From Opitutia bacterium (lineage in GTDB: Bacteria > Verrucomicrobiota > Verrucomicrobiae > Opitutales > UBA953): a DNA stretch of 64,000 bases. Below are positions 1 through 8,253 of the stretch, one piece after another; the first letter of the stretch is position 1; each line of letters starts with the position of its first letter. The DNA lies in the NCBI GenBank assembly GCA_004558035.1, contig SFEJ01000005.1:1-64000 (forward strand). The letters run 5' to 3'. A program made the position numbers and the translations under genes. The notes beneath the pieces were generated by a model. That model had not been told where the DNA came from, searched no databases, and saw nothing but the letters and a program-made list of their open reading frames with translations.

Positions 1-425
1 AAATCCCGTATCCTGAAACGATGCCCCCGGCGATTCAAGGCATCGGATATTGTTTTCATTGAGCCATCTTCGATCGTATATCGCAGCCCATATTGCAGGA
101 CCAAATATCACACAATCCGTGTTTGCTTTAGGATTTAAAAGAATCGGCTTCGAAGGTCTCCATGAATTAAACTGATAACAAGGTCTCCTCTTGGTCTCCT
201 CATAAAGATAGTAGAAACAAACAACCCAAGGACGATTAAATTCTTGTGCAGCTTCGACCAACTTCTCATACATCGAGAGTTCTGCGAAATCGTCAGGTTC
301 AATAATTCCAATATAGCGTCCATGAGAAGAATCAATCCCCTCGTTCACGGAAAATCCATAACCTTTGTTTTCTCGTGAAATAATTTTGATTCTCGAATCT
401 TTTGAAGCGTATTCTTCAAGAATCT
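1..425. other. AT-rich segment inside a glycosyltransferase gene
   Basis: Counted lines 121-180, 181-240 and 241-300 are 35, 40 and 47 % GC, against 62 % for line 1201-1260 of the same gene. Codon use also shifts (AAA, GAA, TTT, ATT replace G/C-ending codons) and the window-wide GGGAACG word is absent. The switch lies just downstream (in gene sense) of a stretch nearly identical to the start of domain 1. It looks like a recombination junction with foreign DNA. Confidence 0.6.
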
Positions 426-1524
426 TCAGAGAAGAATCTGTCGACCCATCATTGACGCAGATGATTTCGATGTCGCGAAGCGTCTGGTTGACGACGGAAT
501 CGAGGCATTCCCGCAGGTATTTTTCGACGTTGTAAACGGGAATGACGACGGAAACGAACGGCGGGGGCGGCGCGGCGGTGAGCCAGGAGCGGACGCGACG
601 CATTTCCGGCGTGAACGCGTTAAGGTCCAGCCACGGGAGAAGCCCGAACTCGGGCGCGGCGACGTCGCGGAAATAGGCGATCTGGCGTTCCCGCGCGTCG
701 GGTGCGAGAGATTCCGCCTGCCAGAGAACGAACCCGGCGAGCCAGCGCATGAAGGCGTCGCCTACCTCGTCCCACAGACCGGGACGAGCGAGAATCTCGC
801 GCTTCATGTCGCGGACGACCTGCCAATAGCAGAGCGGATCTTTTTCGCGGGTGCTCGAAAGCGAGGCGGAGTGCATGCGCTGGTGGACGAGAACGCGGTC
901 CACGAAAGTGATGCGCCGCGCGAAAAGCACGGCAAGAAAAGTGAAGTAGGCGTCGTTAGTGGAGCGGGTTTCGGAAAACGTGAGTCCCTGCGCTTCGACG
1001 AAACGCCGAGAGAAAAGTTTGTCCCAAGTCCAACCGATACAGAAAGTGAACGCGTCGCGGCGGAAATTTTTGTAGGAGAAAACGGTCGTCGCGGGAACGT
1101 CGAGCAACTCAGTGCGGACGGTCCAAGACGCGGGCGTTCGGGCTTCGAGAGAAACGGAAAAGCGGTCGGCACGACAAATGACGACGTCGGCCCCCCGAGT
1201 CTCGGCGTCAAGGAACATCTTGCGGAGCATATCGGGCTCGAAGACGTCGTCGGCGTCGAGGAAAGAGAGGTAATCGCCGCGGGCGATCTTCATGCCGGCG
1301 TTGCGCGCGGCTCCAGCGTAGCGGTTTTCCTGCGTGATCACGCGGACACGCGGATCGCGGGCGGCGTATTCGGCGAGAATCGCGGGCGAGGCGTCGGTGG
1401 AGCCATCGTCGACGCAGATGATTTCGATCTCGCGGAGCGACTGATCGACGACGGAATCGAGGCACTCCCGCAGGTATTTTTCGGCGTTGTAAACGGGAAC
1501 AACGACGGAAATGAGAGGAGTCAT
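1..1524 (-). CDS. tandem-domain family-2 glycosyltransferase (3' end outside window)
   Basis: The frame is open from the ATG at 1524 to the window edge, so at least 508 residues are present and the C-terminus is missing. Domain 1 starts at about residue 5 (ISVVVPVYNAEKYL) and has the GT2 motifs VDDGSTD (about 39-44) and DADD (90-93). A second GT-A domain starts at about residue 320 (VSVVIPVYNVEKYL) with VNDGSTD and EPDD. These are nucleotide-sugar and metal-binding features of GT2 enzymes that act at the cytoplasmic face of the membrane in capsule, LPS or exopolysaccharide synthesis. It heads a minus-strand glycosyltransferase cluster with the next two genes. The last 425 bases are near 40 % GC while the rest exceeds 60 %, with the change inside domain 2. 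Acceptor and sugar cannot be told from sequence. Confidence 0.9.
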   Translation of the reverse strand, partial: MTPLISVVVPVYNAEKYLRECLDSVVDQSLREIEIICVDDGSTDASPAILAEYAARDPRVRVITQENRYAGAARNAGMKIARGDYLSFLDADDVFEPDMLRKMFLDAETRGADVVICRADRFSVSLEARTPASWTVRTELLDVPATTVFSYKNFRRDAFTFCIGWTWDKLFSRRFVEAQGLTFSETRSTNDAYFTFLAVLFARRITFVDRVLVHQRMHSASLSSTREKDPLCYWQVVRDMKREILARPGLWDEVGDAFMRWLAGFVLWQAESLAPDARERQIAYFRDVAAPEFGLLPWLDLNAFTPEMRRVRSWLTAAPPPPFVSVVIPVYNVEKYLRECLDSVVNQTLRDIEIICVNDGSTDSSLKILEEYASKDSRIKIISRENKGYGFSVNEGIDSSHGRYIGIIEPDDFAELSMYEKLVEAAQEFNRPWVVCFYYLYEETKRRPCYQFNSWRPSKPILLNPKANTDCVIFGPAIWAAIYDRRWLNENNIRCLESPGASFQDTGF

Positions 1525-1563
1525 GACAGAGTTATGAATTAAAGATAGGCGGGAACGCGTCGT

Positions 1564-3846
1564 TCATTTTTTGAAACGCGGGTCGAGGTTCAGATGCCGC
1601 GCCCGGAAGCGGCGGCGGGCGTCGGTGCCGGAGAAGAACAGCGCGGCGAGCATGCGGACGACGATTTTTCTAACGGCAGAGTCCTTTCCCCGGCGCGCGG
1701 TCGGCGTCTTCAGCACGCGGATTCCGCAGAGTTTCACGCGGACACAATTCTTTCCGAAGGATTCCTCGAAAATCAGGGATTTCGCGCGGCGCGCGAAACT
1801 TTCCCGGCGTTCGGCGATTTCCAGAATGTAGGCCCATTCGCTCGGCGCGATTTCCGGCGGGCGTTCGGAAAAGAATTTCAAAAGTCCGCGAAAATGTTTT
1901 TTCAGTTCGCGCTTCACGCGTTCCCGCACGTCGCCGGAAAAGCGTTCCAGATTCCATTTTCCCGTCGCGTGCATTTTTTTGAGCACCAGGGCTTTGGCGC
2001 GGTCGTCCCAGATTCCGCGTTCTTCGCAAAAGCGGACGATCGCGTCGAACTCTCCGAAGACCGCGAACGCCTTCGACGCGCCGGCGTTGATGGAGGAATT
2101 CGGGTTCGTCTGCCTGTAGGAAACGAACGCGCGCGGCACGAAAGCCATTCTTCCCGCGCAGAAATAAGTCTTCACGACGAAAGCGGTGTCCTGAAAAGAC
2201 GCACCCGACGTTTCCGAACAACGGATTCCGTTCGCGCGCAGCCACGCGAGATCGTAAATCGCCGCCCAGATTCCGGAGGCGTCGGCGATCATCGTCGGAT
2301 TTTCCTTGGGCGGAAACACGACGGTCTCCTCACCGCAAGAGACGAGCCGCCAGCGTTCCCGCCGCGTCTCCGTTCCCGCGTTCTCCCAAAAGAGCTCCCA
2401 GTCGCATTTGACGAGCGGAACGTGGTTTTCTTTCGCCGCCGCGTAAAGCGTCGCGAACATGTCCGGCGCGACGTAGTCGTCGGGCTCCGCGACGGCGAGG
2501 AATTCTCCTTCGGCGGCGTCGATGCCGACGTTCACGGCGCTCCCGTAGCCGCCGTTCGCCTTGGAGATGATTTTCACGCGCGGATCGCGCTCCGCGTACT
2601 CGCGAAGAATCGCCTCGGACTCGTCCGTGGAACCGTCGTTGACGCAGACGATCTCGAGCTCGCGCAGCGTCTGCCCGCACAGCGCGTCGAGAGACTGGCG
2701 CAGGTACGCGGCGGCGTTGTAGGTCGGCACCACGACGGATATTTTCGGACGCGTTCCCGCCGCGGCAGGCTCCTGCGGAGAAGCGAACACGACGGCGGGC
2801 ACCTCCGGAAGGCGTTTTTTGCGGATGCGGATTCCGAACAGGAACGTGCGGCTGACGCCCTTGCAGTTTTTCGTGTGCAGAATCATCTTTCCCAGCGAGA
2901 ATTTTTTGCGCGCGGCGAGGCCGTCCAGAATTTCCCAGGCCCAGTTTTCGCGTTCGGGCAGCCCTCGGCGGAATTTTTTGTAGTTCGCGAGGTCGAGAAT
3001 CTTCCGCGTCTCCGAGTCCGTTTCCGGATGTCCGGACCGCGCGCTGAGTCCGTAGTGCCCGGCGAGCAGGAGAAAGAACGGGAACGCGAATTCGTCGAAA
3101 CGTTCCCGCGCGAGCAGATCCCGCAGGATGTTTCCGCAGACGAGAACCGCGTCGACGCTGTGCGCGTTGGCTCCGGTCATCGTCTCCTTCATGATGCCGC
3201 TCCCGTGGCGGACGTAATGGTAGAGATTTTCCTGAATGCAGAAAATCGACTGCGCGCGCAGAAAAAAGCGCCAAAAGAATTCGCAGTCCTCGAAGTTTCT
3301 CCCGTCCGGGAAACGCAGCGCTCCGCCCGCCCTCTCAATCAGCGTCCGCCGGAAAATCTTGTTGCAGACGCTGACGTCCAGTTTCTCGAGCAGCTCGGGC
3401 GAAGCGGCGAACTTGCCGCTGAACTTCATGTCGTAATACGCCTGATCCACGTCCGCGCCGCCGCAAAGAAATTCGCAGCGGATGCCGCAGGCGACGACGT
3501 CCGCGATGTTCGCGGTCGCGGCGTCGTAAAGTTTTTCGAACATCTCCGCCTCGATCCAATCGTCGCCGTCGATAAAGCCGACGTATTCCCCGCGCGCCGC
3601 GTCCAGCCCGGCGTTGCGCGCGCCGCTGAGTCCCCGATTTTCCTGGTGCACGGGAACGACGCGCGGGTCGCGGGCGGCGTATTCGTCCACGATCCGCGGG
3701 CACGCGTCGGGCGAACCGTCGTCCACGAGGATGATTTCGATGTCTTTGAGCGTCTGCGCGAGAATGGAATCCACGCACTGACGCAGATATTTTTCGACCC
3801 CGTAAATCGGGACGACGACGGAAACTTTAGGCGTTTCGAGATTCAT
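1564..3846 (-). CDS. tandem-domain family-2 glycosyltransferase
   Basis: This is a 760-residue protein with two complete GT2 domains. Domain 1 begins at about residue 8 (VSVVVPIYGVEKYL) with VDDGSPD and DGDDW. Domain 2 begins at about residue 368 (ISVVVPTYNAAAYL) with VNDGSTD and EPDDY, followed by IWAAIYD and GASFQDTAF, which recur in the neighbouring glycosyltransferases. The enzyme probably adds two sugars, or alternates two linkages, on a lipid-linked or secreted glycan, but donor and acceptor are unknown. No Shine-Dalgarno sequence is evident before the ATG. A pair of 52-bp direct repeats lies just upstream (3881-3984). Long open frames on the other strand are GC-driven shadows. Confidence 0.93.
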   Translation of the reverse strand: MNLETPKVSVVVPIYGVEKYLRQCVDSILAQTLKDIEIILVDDGSPDACPRIVDEYAARDPRVVPVHQENRGLSGARNAGLDAARGEYVGFIDGDDWIEAEMFEKLYDAATANIADVVACGIRCEFLCGGADVDQAYYDMKFSGKFAASPELLEKLDVSVCNKIFRRTLIERAGGALRFPDGRNFEDCEFFWRFFLRAQSIFCIQENLYHYVRHGSGIMKETMTGANAHSVDAVLVCGNILRDLLARERFDEFAFPFFLLLAGHYGLSARSGHPETDSETRKILDLANYKKFRRGLPERENWAWEILDGLAARKKFSLGKMILHTKNCKGVSRTFLFGIRIRKKRLPEVPAVVFASPQEPAAAGTRPKISVVVPTYNAAAYLRQSLDALCGQTLRELEIVCVNDGSTDESEAILREYAERDPRVKIISKANGGYGSAVNVGIDAAEGEFLAVAEPDDYVAPDMFATLYAAAKENHVPLVKCDWELFWENAGTETRRERWRLVSCGEETVVFPPKENPTMIADASGIWAAIYDLAWLRANGIRCSETSGASFQDTAFVVKTYFCAGRMAFVPRAFVSYRQTNPNSSINAGASKAFAVFGEFDAIVRFCEERGIWDDRAKALVLKKMHATGKWNLERFSGDVRERVKRELKKHFRGLLKFFSERPPEIAPSEWAYILEIAERRESFARRAKSLIFEESFGKNCVRVKLCGIRVLKTPTARRGKDSAVRKIVVRMLAALFFSGTDARRRFRARHLNLDPRFKK

Positions 3847-3880
3847 TTGACTTAAAACGTGAAGAATGATGGAAGAAATT

Positions 3881-3984
3881 CAGTTTTCGGCCGCGATTTT
3901 CTTCGGATTGAAAGTCCGACTTTCGATTTGCACGATTTTTCGGCGAATTTTCATGCAGATTGAAAGTGCGACTTTCAATTTGCA
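3881..3984 (-). repeat. two 52-bp direct repeats, each with an inverted repeat
   Basis: On the minus strand the unit TGCAAAT(T/C)GAAAGTCG-ACTTTCAAT is present twice, 52 bases apart (unit starts at 3984 and 3932). The first unit holds a perfect inverted repeat, ATTGAAAGT-cgc-ACTTTCAAT, at 3959-3979. The second is imperfect. They lie 35-140 bases upstream of the 760-residue glycosyltransferase, so they could be regulator-binding sites for it. No binding protein can be named. Confidence 0.6.
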
Positions 3985-3988
3985 TTGA

Positions 3989-4120
3989 TTTCGCGTTGAG
4001 GTTGAAGGAGTTTCCCGCAAAATCTTCGGGAACGCCGTCGCAGGAACGCGCGTGATCTACGACGGCGAGCTCGATCTCGACACGCCCGGGAACGGCGTCG
4101 TCAATTTCCGCAATCTGTAA
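3989..4120 (+). pseudogene. possible 3' remnant of an unknown gene
   Basis: A 44-codon open stretch with no ATG, GTG or TTG at its head ends in TAA at 4118-4120. Its second half reads like real protein (IYDGELDLDTPGNG) and uses the preferred codons of the neighbours. It lies tail-to-tail with the minus-strand glycosyltransferase at 4135. It may be the broken end of a gene lost when the glycosyltransferase cluster was rearranged, but chance is not excluded. Confidence 0.2.
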
Positions 4121-4134
4121 ACGGGGCGCTCTTC

Positions 4135-5223
4135 TCATCGGCGTCCTCCTTTCGGGAAAACGAAGCTCAGCCCGCAGAGGACGACGCGCCAGCCGTCGCG
4201 GGAACGCCGGACGGAAAGCGCGTTTTTCTTGGCGCGACGGAACGCGTCGAAGCGCGCGCGCCACACCGCGTAGCGCAGAAATTTCTCCGGCGCGTCGAGC
4301 AGCAGCGGCAGGCGTTTCCCCAGACGCGGGAAGAGAGCTTCGGGCAGCTCGCCGCGTTCCCTCGCCTCGACGAACTCGCGGCGGAACAGCGCGAAGAACT
4401 CGCCGCGACGTTCCCGCGGCGCGCGCAGCAGATTCGCGAAATACGCCTTGTAGCGGAAAAGCCAGAAATCGTAGGCGAAACGTTCCCGCAGAGCCGGGCG
4501 TTCCGCGAACCAACGGTCGAGCTCGTGCATCTCGTCCGCGACGCAGAAGACTTTTTCCCGCGACTTCATCGACGAGGCGGCGTTGTCCTGGCGGTAGTCC
4601 ACAACGGGGAAATCCGCGAGCGCGACGCGTTCCGCCGCGGCGAAGACCTTGAAAGAAAACGCGTTGTCCTGGTAGGACGCGCCGGGCGTCTCGTTGAAGC
4701 GGATCGCCGCCGCGCGCAGAAAATCCGCGCGGTAGAACGCGCTCCACACCGAAAGCGGGAGCGCGAAGAGCGCTCCGCACCCGCGCGCGTTCACGGGAAC
4801 GCCTTTCGGACAGGCGCGCAGCGCGAAGGCGCGTTCCCGCCGCCCGCTCTTTCCGCGGTAGAAATTGTAGTCGCCCTTGACGACGTCGATTCCGGGAAAA
4901 CGCGCGACGAGCTCGGCGAGGCGGGCGTAGGCGTCCGGCGCGGCGAGCGCGTCGTCGGGCTCGAGAATCGCGACGTAGTCGCCGCGGGCGCGGGCGAGCC
5001 CGAGGTTCACGGTCGCGCCGTAGCCGCTGTTCGCCTTGGAAATCACGACGAAGCGCGGGTCGCGCTCGGCGTATTCGCGCAGAATCGCCGCGGAGTCGTC
5101 CGTCGAGCCGTCGTCGACGCAGAGCGCTTCCCAGTCCGCGAAGGTCTGCGCGCGCAGCGAGTCCAGACACTCGCGCAAAAAAGGCGCGGCGTTGAACACG
5201 GGAACGACGACGGAGAGAAACAT
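4135..5223 (-). CDS. family-2 glycosyltransferase
   Basis: This 362-residue protein has one GT2 domain at its N-terminus: LSVVVPVFNAAPFL at residue 3, VDDGSTDDS near 38 and EPDDA near 90. The C-terminal half resembles the corresponding parts of the two tandem enzymes downstream (GASYQDNAF, YRQDNAASS), so all three are paralogues. It is predicted to be cytoplasmic or membrane-associated and to use nucleotide-sugar donors. It starts 18 bases after the galactopyranose mutase stop and is probably co-transcribed with it, so its donor might be UDP-galactofuranose. That is a guess from context only. Confidence 0.92.
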   Translation of the reverse strand: MFLSVVVPVFNAAPFLRECLDSLRAQTFADWEALCVDDGSTDDSAAILREYAERDPRFVVISKANSGYGATVNLGLARARGDYVAILEPDDALAAPDAYARLAELVARFPGIDVVKGDYNFYRGKSGRRERAFALRACPKGVPVNARGCGALFALPLSVWSAFYRADFLRAAAIRFNETPGASYQDNAFSFKVFAAAERVALADFPVVDYRQDNAASSMKSREKVFCVADEMHELDRWFAERPALRERFAYDFWLFRYKAYFANLLRAPRERRGEFFALFRREFVEARERGELPEALFPRLGKRLPLLLDAPEKFLRYAVWRARFDAFRRAKKNALSVRRSRDGWRVVLCGLSFVFPKGGRR

Positions 5224-5241
5224 TTTCTCAAAAAACTTCCT

Positions 5242-6396
5242 TCACTTCGCGGTTCCCGCCGAAAACGCCTCCGCGCAGTCCAGCGCGCGGGCGACGGCCT
5301 TGTCCATGTCGTAATACTTGTAGTCGCCGAGGCGGCCGAGAAAACGCAGCTGCGGGAACGCGCGGCGCGCCTCTTCGAGACAACGCGCGTGCAGAGCCCG
5401 CGTCTCCGCGTCCGCGATCGGGTAGCACGGCTCGTTCACGCCCGGCTCGAACGCCGACGAATACTCGAACGACACCACCGTCCGCGGCGAGCGGTCGCCC
5501 AGAAAATGCTTGTACTCGCCGATGCGCGTGAAGTCGTAGTTGCACGGATAGTTCACGCACGCGACGGGCTGGAAAAACTCGCGCTCGTACTCGACAAAGT
5601 CGAAGCGCACGCTACGGTACGGCAGCGCGCCGAGCCGGAAGCCCAGAAACGCGTCCGCCGCGCCCGTGTGAAAGACGGGCGTTCCCGCGGGAACGTCCGC
5701 GAGCGCCGCAGCGTCGAACGGCGCGTTCAGCCGCAGGTCGATGTTCGGATGCGCGAGCATCTTCGAGATCATCGCCGTGTAGCCCTCGCGCGGAATCGCC
5801 TGATACTTGTCGTGGAAATAACGGTCGTCGCGCGAAACGAAGATCGGCACGCGCGCCGTCACCGACGGGTCGATCTGCTCGGGCGTCTTGCCCCACTGTT
5901 TGAGCGTGTAGTGCAGAAAAACCTTCTCGTACACGTAGTCGCCGAGCAGCTTCAGGTCGGCGTCGGCGTTCCCGCGCAGCTCGAGAATCGTCGTGCGCGC
6001 GCCGAAGCCGAACTCGGAGACGAGCTTGTCCTCGAGCCGCGCGGCGAGCGCCGGCGGGAACACCATGCGCACCGAATTGAGATTGAACGGCACGGGAACG
6101 AGCGCCCCGTCGATGAGCGCGAGCACCTTGTGCATGTACGGATGCCACGCCGTGAAGCGCGAAAGGTAGTCCCACACGCGCTTTTCGTTCGTGTGAAAAA
6201 TGTGCGTGCCGTACTTGTGCACGCAGATGCCGTTGGCGTCGCGGAAGTCGTGGCAGTTGCCGCCGACGTGCGGTTTGGCTTCGAGCACACGCACGCGCTT
6301 TCCCGCCGAGGCGAGACGCTCCGCGACCGTCGCTCCGCTGATGCCCGCGCCGACCACCAGCGCGTCGAAAACTCTCTCTTTCGTGCTTCCGCCCAT
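5242..6396 (-). CDS. glf: UDP-galactopyranose mutase
   Basis: This is a 384-residue flavoenzyme that interconverts UDP-galactopyranose and UDP-galactofuranose, the donor for galactofuranose in surface glycans. Visible features are the FAD dinucleotide fold VVGAGISG at the N-terminus, GGNCHD, and the mutase signature HKYGTHIFHT near residue 70. Its length is typical of bacterial Glf. I chose the ATG at 6396 because the fold begins about 10 residues later. An in-frame ATG at 6441 would add 15 residues unlike the family. It is first in the minus-strand run glf-GT-GT-GT. Confidence 0.93.
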   Translation of the reverse strand: MGGSTKERVFDALVVGAGISGATVAERLASAGKRVRVLEAKPHVGGNCHDFRDANGICVHKYGTHIFHTNEKRVWDYLSRFTAWHPYMHKVLALIDGALVPVPFNLNSVRMVFPPALAARLEDKLVSEFGFGARTTILELRGNADADLKLLGDYVYEKVFLHYTLKQWGKTPEQIDPSVTARVPIFVSRDDRYFHDKYQAIPREGYTAMISKMLAHPNIDLRLNAPFDAAALADVPAGTPVFHTGAADAFLGFRLGALPYRSVRFDFVEYEREFFQPVACVNYPCNYDFTRIGEYKHFLGDRSPRTVVSFEYSSAFEPGVNEPCYPIADAETRALHARCLEEARRAFPQLRFLGRLGDYKYYDMDKAVARALDCAEAFSAGTAK

Positions 6397-6528
6397 AGCC
6401 CCGAAGCATACCGAATTGCTCATTCGGGGAGCAAGCCGCATTTCTGCTTTGAAATCCGAGAACGCCGGAGCGCGTTTCGGGGCTCAGTTTCGCTCCGCGG
6501 ACGCGCGCGGAAACGCCTTTCCCGCCAA

Positions 6529-6590
6529 GACGCAAAGACGCAAAGATTTCCGACCGCGAAGTCAAAGGAAGTTAAAGAAAGTTTTCATTC
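6529..6590. repeat. CGCAAAGACGCAAAG-type intergenic repeat
   Basis: The stretch carries CGCCAAGACGCAAAGACGCAAAG followed by GAAGTCAAAGGAAGTTAAAGAAAG. Related stretches recur at 18241-18327, 20306-20330 and, inverted, 29160-29216. Similar text is common between genes of Verrucomicrobiota and some other phyla. No coding capacity is credible. Confidence 0.7.
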
Positions 6591-6640
6591 GGAAACGCGT
6601 CGCCCCGTCGCCGCGAGAATTTCGGGAACACCGCGTTTTG

Positions 6641-6674
6641 GGGGCGAAGGCATTCCTGCCTTCGTTCCCGCGGC
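6641..6674. repeat. hairpin repeat, copy 1
   Basis: The hairpin is GCGAAGGC-ATTCCT-GCCTTCG followed by TTCCCGCGGC. A second copy at 20451-20482 has GAAGAC-ATTCCT-GTCTTC, so one base pair of the stem changed on both sides while the loop and flank stayed the same. Confidence 0.65.
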
Positions 6675-6705
6675 GTCCGATTTTCCGGGAACGCTCGCGT
6701 TCGGC

Positions 6706-6933
6706 ATGATCGTCTTCGGGAAATATCCGATCGAAAAGCTGCGTCCGCGCGCGGAAACGGGGCTGGACGGTTTTTCGGGCGACGCGGAAAAGAATTACTT
6801 CTCGCGGGAACTGATCAATCCTTCGAAGGGAGACGCCGAAGAGAATCCGCGCAACGCGATCATGCGGAAAGAGCTCGCCCGCGTCGCGACGCGCATGGAG
6901 CTGCGCTGGCTCACCTCGTCGCTCTACCGCTGA
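6706..6933 (+). CDS. possible small or truncated gene of unknown function
   Basis: The frame codes for 75 residues, MIVFGKYPIEKL...WLTSSLYR, with codon use like the neighbours and a highly charged middle. It is preceded by a repeat and the hairpin repeat rather than a recognisable promoter or Shine-Dalgarno sequence. The frame stays open upstream only through repeat DNA. I do not recognise it. It may be the surviving 3' end of a larger gene or a short hypothetical protein. The rest of the 6397-7007 gap holds only repeats and the inverted repeat at 6958. Confidence 0.35.
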   Translation: MIVFGKYPIEKLRPRAETGLDGFSGDAEKNYFSRELINPSKGDAEENPRNAIMRKELARVATRMELRWLTSSLYR

Positions 6934-6957
6934 CGCGCGCGTTCCCGCGCCGAAAAC

Positions 6958-6992
6958 GGCGTAAATTTAAGTTTGAATCTTAAATTTACGCC
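6958..6992. promoter_or_regulatory. perfect 14-bp inverted repeat before the DUF4143 ATPase gene
   Basis: GGCGTAAATTTAAG and CTTAAATTTACGCC are separated by 7 bases and end 15 bases before the ATG at 7008. The AT-rich symmetric core stands out from the local GC-rich DNA. It may be an operator, or a hairpin in the 5' leader that affects translation. There is no poly-T run, so it is not a terminator. Confidence 0.55.
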
Positions 6993-7007
6993 GAATATCT
7001 TGTCGCC

Positions 7008-8174
7008 ATGACGAAAAATTTCATCAAAAGGCGGATTTCCGCGCATGTCCTTTCGCTTGCCGAACAGTTTCCGGTCGTCACTATTCTCGGACCGCGTCAG
7101 TCGGGCAAGACGACGCTCGCGCGCGCGCTTTTCCCGAAGCACGCTTACGTGAATCTGGAGGCTCCGGAAACGCGCGCGTTCGCCCGTTCCGACCCGAAGG
7201 CTTTTCTGCAGACGTATGCCGCGCCGGCGATCTTCGATGAGATTCAGAACGTTCCGGAGCTCTTGAGCTACCTGCAGATCGAGGTCGACTCGCGTGAAAA
7301 TCCGGGCGAATACGTGCTGACGGGATCGCATCAGCCGCGACTGAGCGAAGCGGTTTCGCAGTCTCTCGCCGGGCGTACGGGAATCGCGCGTCTGCTGCCG
7401 CTTTCGTTGCGGGAACTCGCGGACGCGGGAACAAGCCTTTCCCGCGACGAAGCGTTGGTGAACGGATTTCTGCCGAGAATTTACGCGCGGAACACGACGC
7501 CGTTTCAGCAGTATCTCGAGTATTACGCGACATACGTGGAGCGGGACGTCCGACGGCTCGTGAACATACGCAGCGCCGTCGCGTTCGACACGTTCGTGAA
7601 AGTGCTCGCCGGGCGCGTCGGCCAGGTCGTCAATTATTCGTCGCTGGCGAACGACGTCGGGATTTCCGTGATGACGGCGCGGGAATGGATTTCGATTCTC
7701 GAAGCCTCGTTCATCATTTTTCGCCTGCCGCCGTATTTCGAAAATTTCGGGAAACGGATGATCAAGTCTCCCAAAATTTATTTCGTCGAGCCCGGACTGG
7801 TCGCCTACCTGCTCGAGCTGAAGACGCCTCAGGAAGCCGCGCGCGATCCGCTGCTCGGCGGAATTTTCGAGAACCTCGTCGTCGTCGAGGCGCTGAAGGC
7901 CCGCTGCAACGCCGGCGAAGACGCGAACCTGTATTTCATGCGCGACGAAAAAGGCTTCGAAATAGACCTGCTGCTGTCGCGGAACAGAAAACTTTTCCCG
8001 TTTGAAATCAAGGCGGGCATGACGTGGACGCCCGCTTTCGCCGCGAATCTGGAGAAAGCGAAAAAAAGCATTCCGAAACTGCAGACGGGAACGGTGATTT
8101 ACGCCGGTGATCTGGAAACGGAGACGGCGGGAACGCGATTCGTCAACTTTTCGAAGACCGCGGATCTTTTCTGA
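7008..8174 (+). CDS. AAA-family ATPase with C-terminal DUF4143
   Basis: In this 388-residue protein the N-terminal AAA_14 P-loop domain has Walker A GPRQSGKTTLAR at about residues 28-39 and a Walker B-like IFDEIQNV near 75, with TGSH (sensor-like) near 108. The C-terminal half matches DUF4143, a nuclease-like fold, and ends with FEIKAGMTW, typical of such proteins. They are abundant and often mobile or accessory in gut and environmental bacteria, and their role is not established. The gene stands alone, preceded by a strong inverted repeat. Confidence 0.88.
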   Translation: MTKNFIKRRISAHVLSLAEQFPVVTILGPRQSGKTTLARALFPKHAYVNLEAPETRAFARSDPKAFLQTYAAPAIFDEIQNVPELLSYLQIEVDSRENPGEYVLTGSHQPRLSEAVSQSLAGRTGIARLLPLSLRELADAGTSLSRDEALVNGFLPRIYARNTTPFQQYLEYYATYVERDVRRLVNIRSAVAFDTFVKVLAGRVGQVVNYSSLANDVGISVMTAREWISILEASFIIFRLPPYFENFGKRMIKSPKIYFVEPGLVAYLLELKTPQEAARDPLLGGIFENLVVVEALKARCNAGEDANLYFMRDEKGFEIDLLLSRNRKLFPFEIKAGMTWTPAFAANLEKAKKSIPKLQTGTVIYAGDLETETAGTRFVNFSKTADLF

Positions 8175-8253
8175 CGCTCGAAATCCGGGCTTTCCGCGGC
8201 GAGATTGCGCTTGCAAGGGGAGCGGAGGGGAAGGAAAATCGCGACTTTCCGAA

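Noticed and set aside
1594..3855. 753-residue open frame opposite the tandem glycosyltransferase
   Set aside because: Its composition (Arg/Val/Glu/Ala-rich, no motif) is that of an antisense shadow. The minus-strand frame has two clear GT2 domains.
3881..3984. Tandem repeats as a possible CRISPR array
   Set aside because: Only two units without distinct spacers, the unit itself contains an inverted repeat, and no cas gene is in the window.
4525..6933. 802-residue plus-strand frame opposite a glycosyltransferase gene and glf
   Set aside because: Shadow frame kept open by GC-rich third positions. Only its last 75 codons lie outside the minus-strand genes, and these are listed separately.
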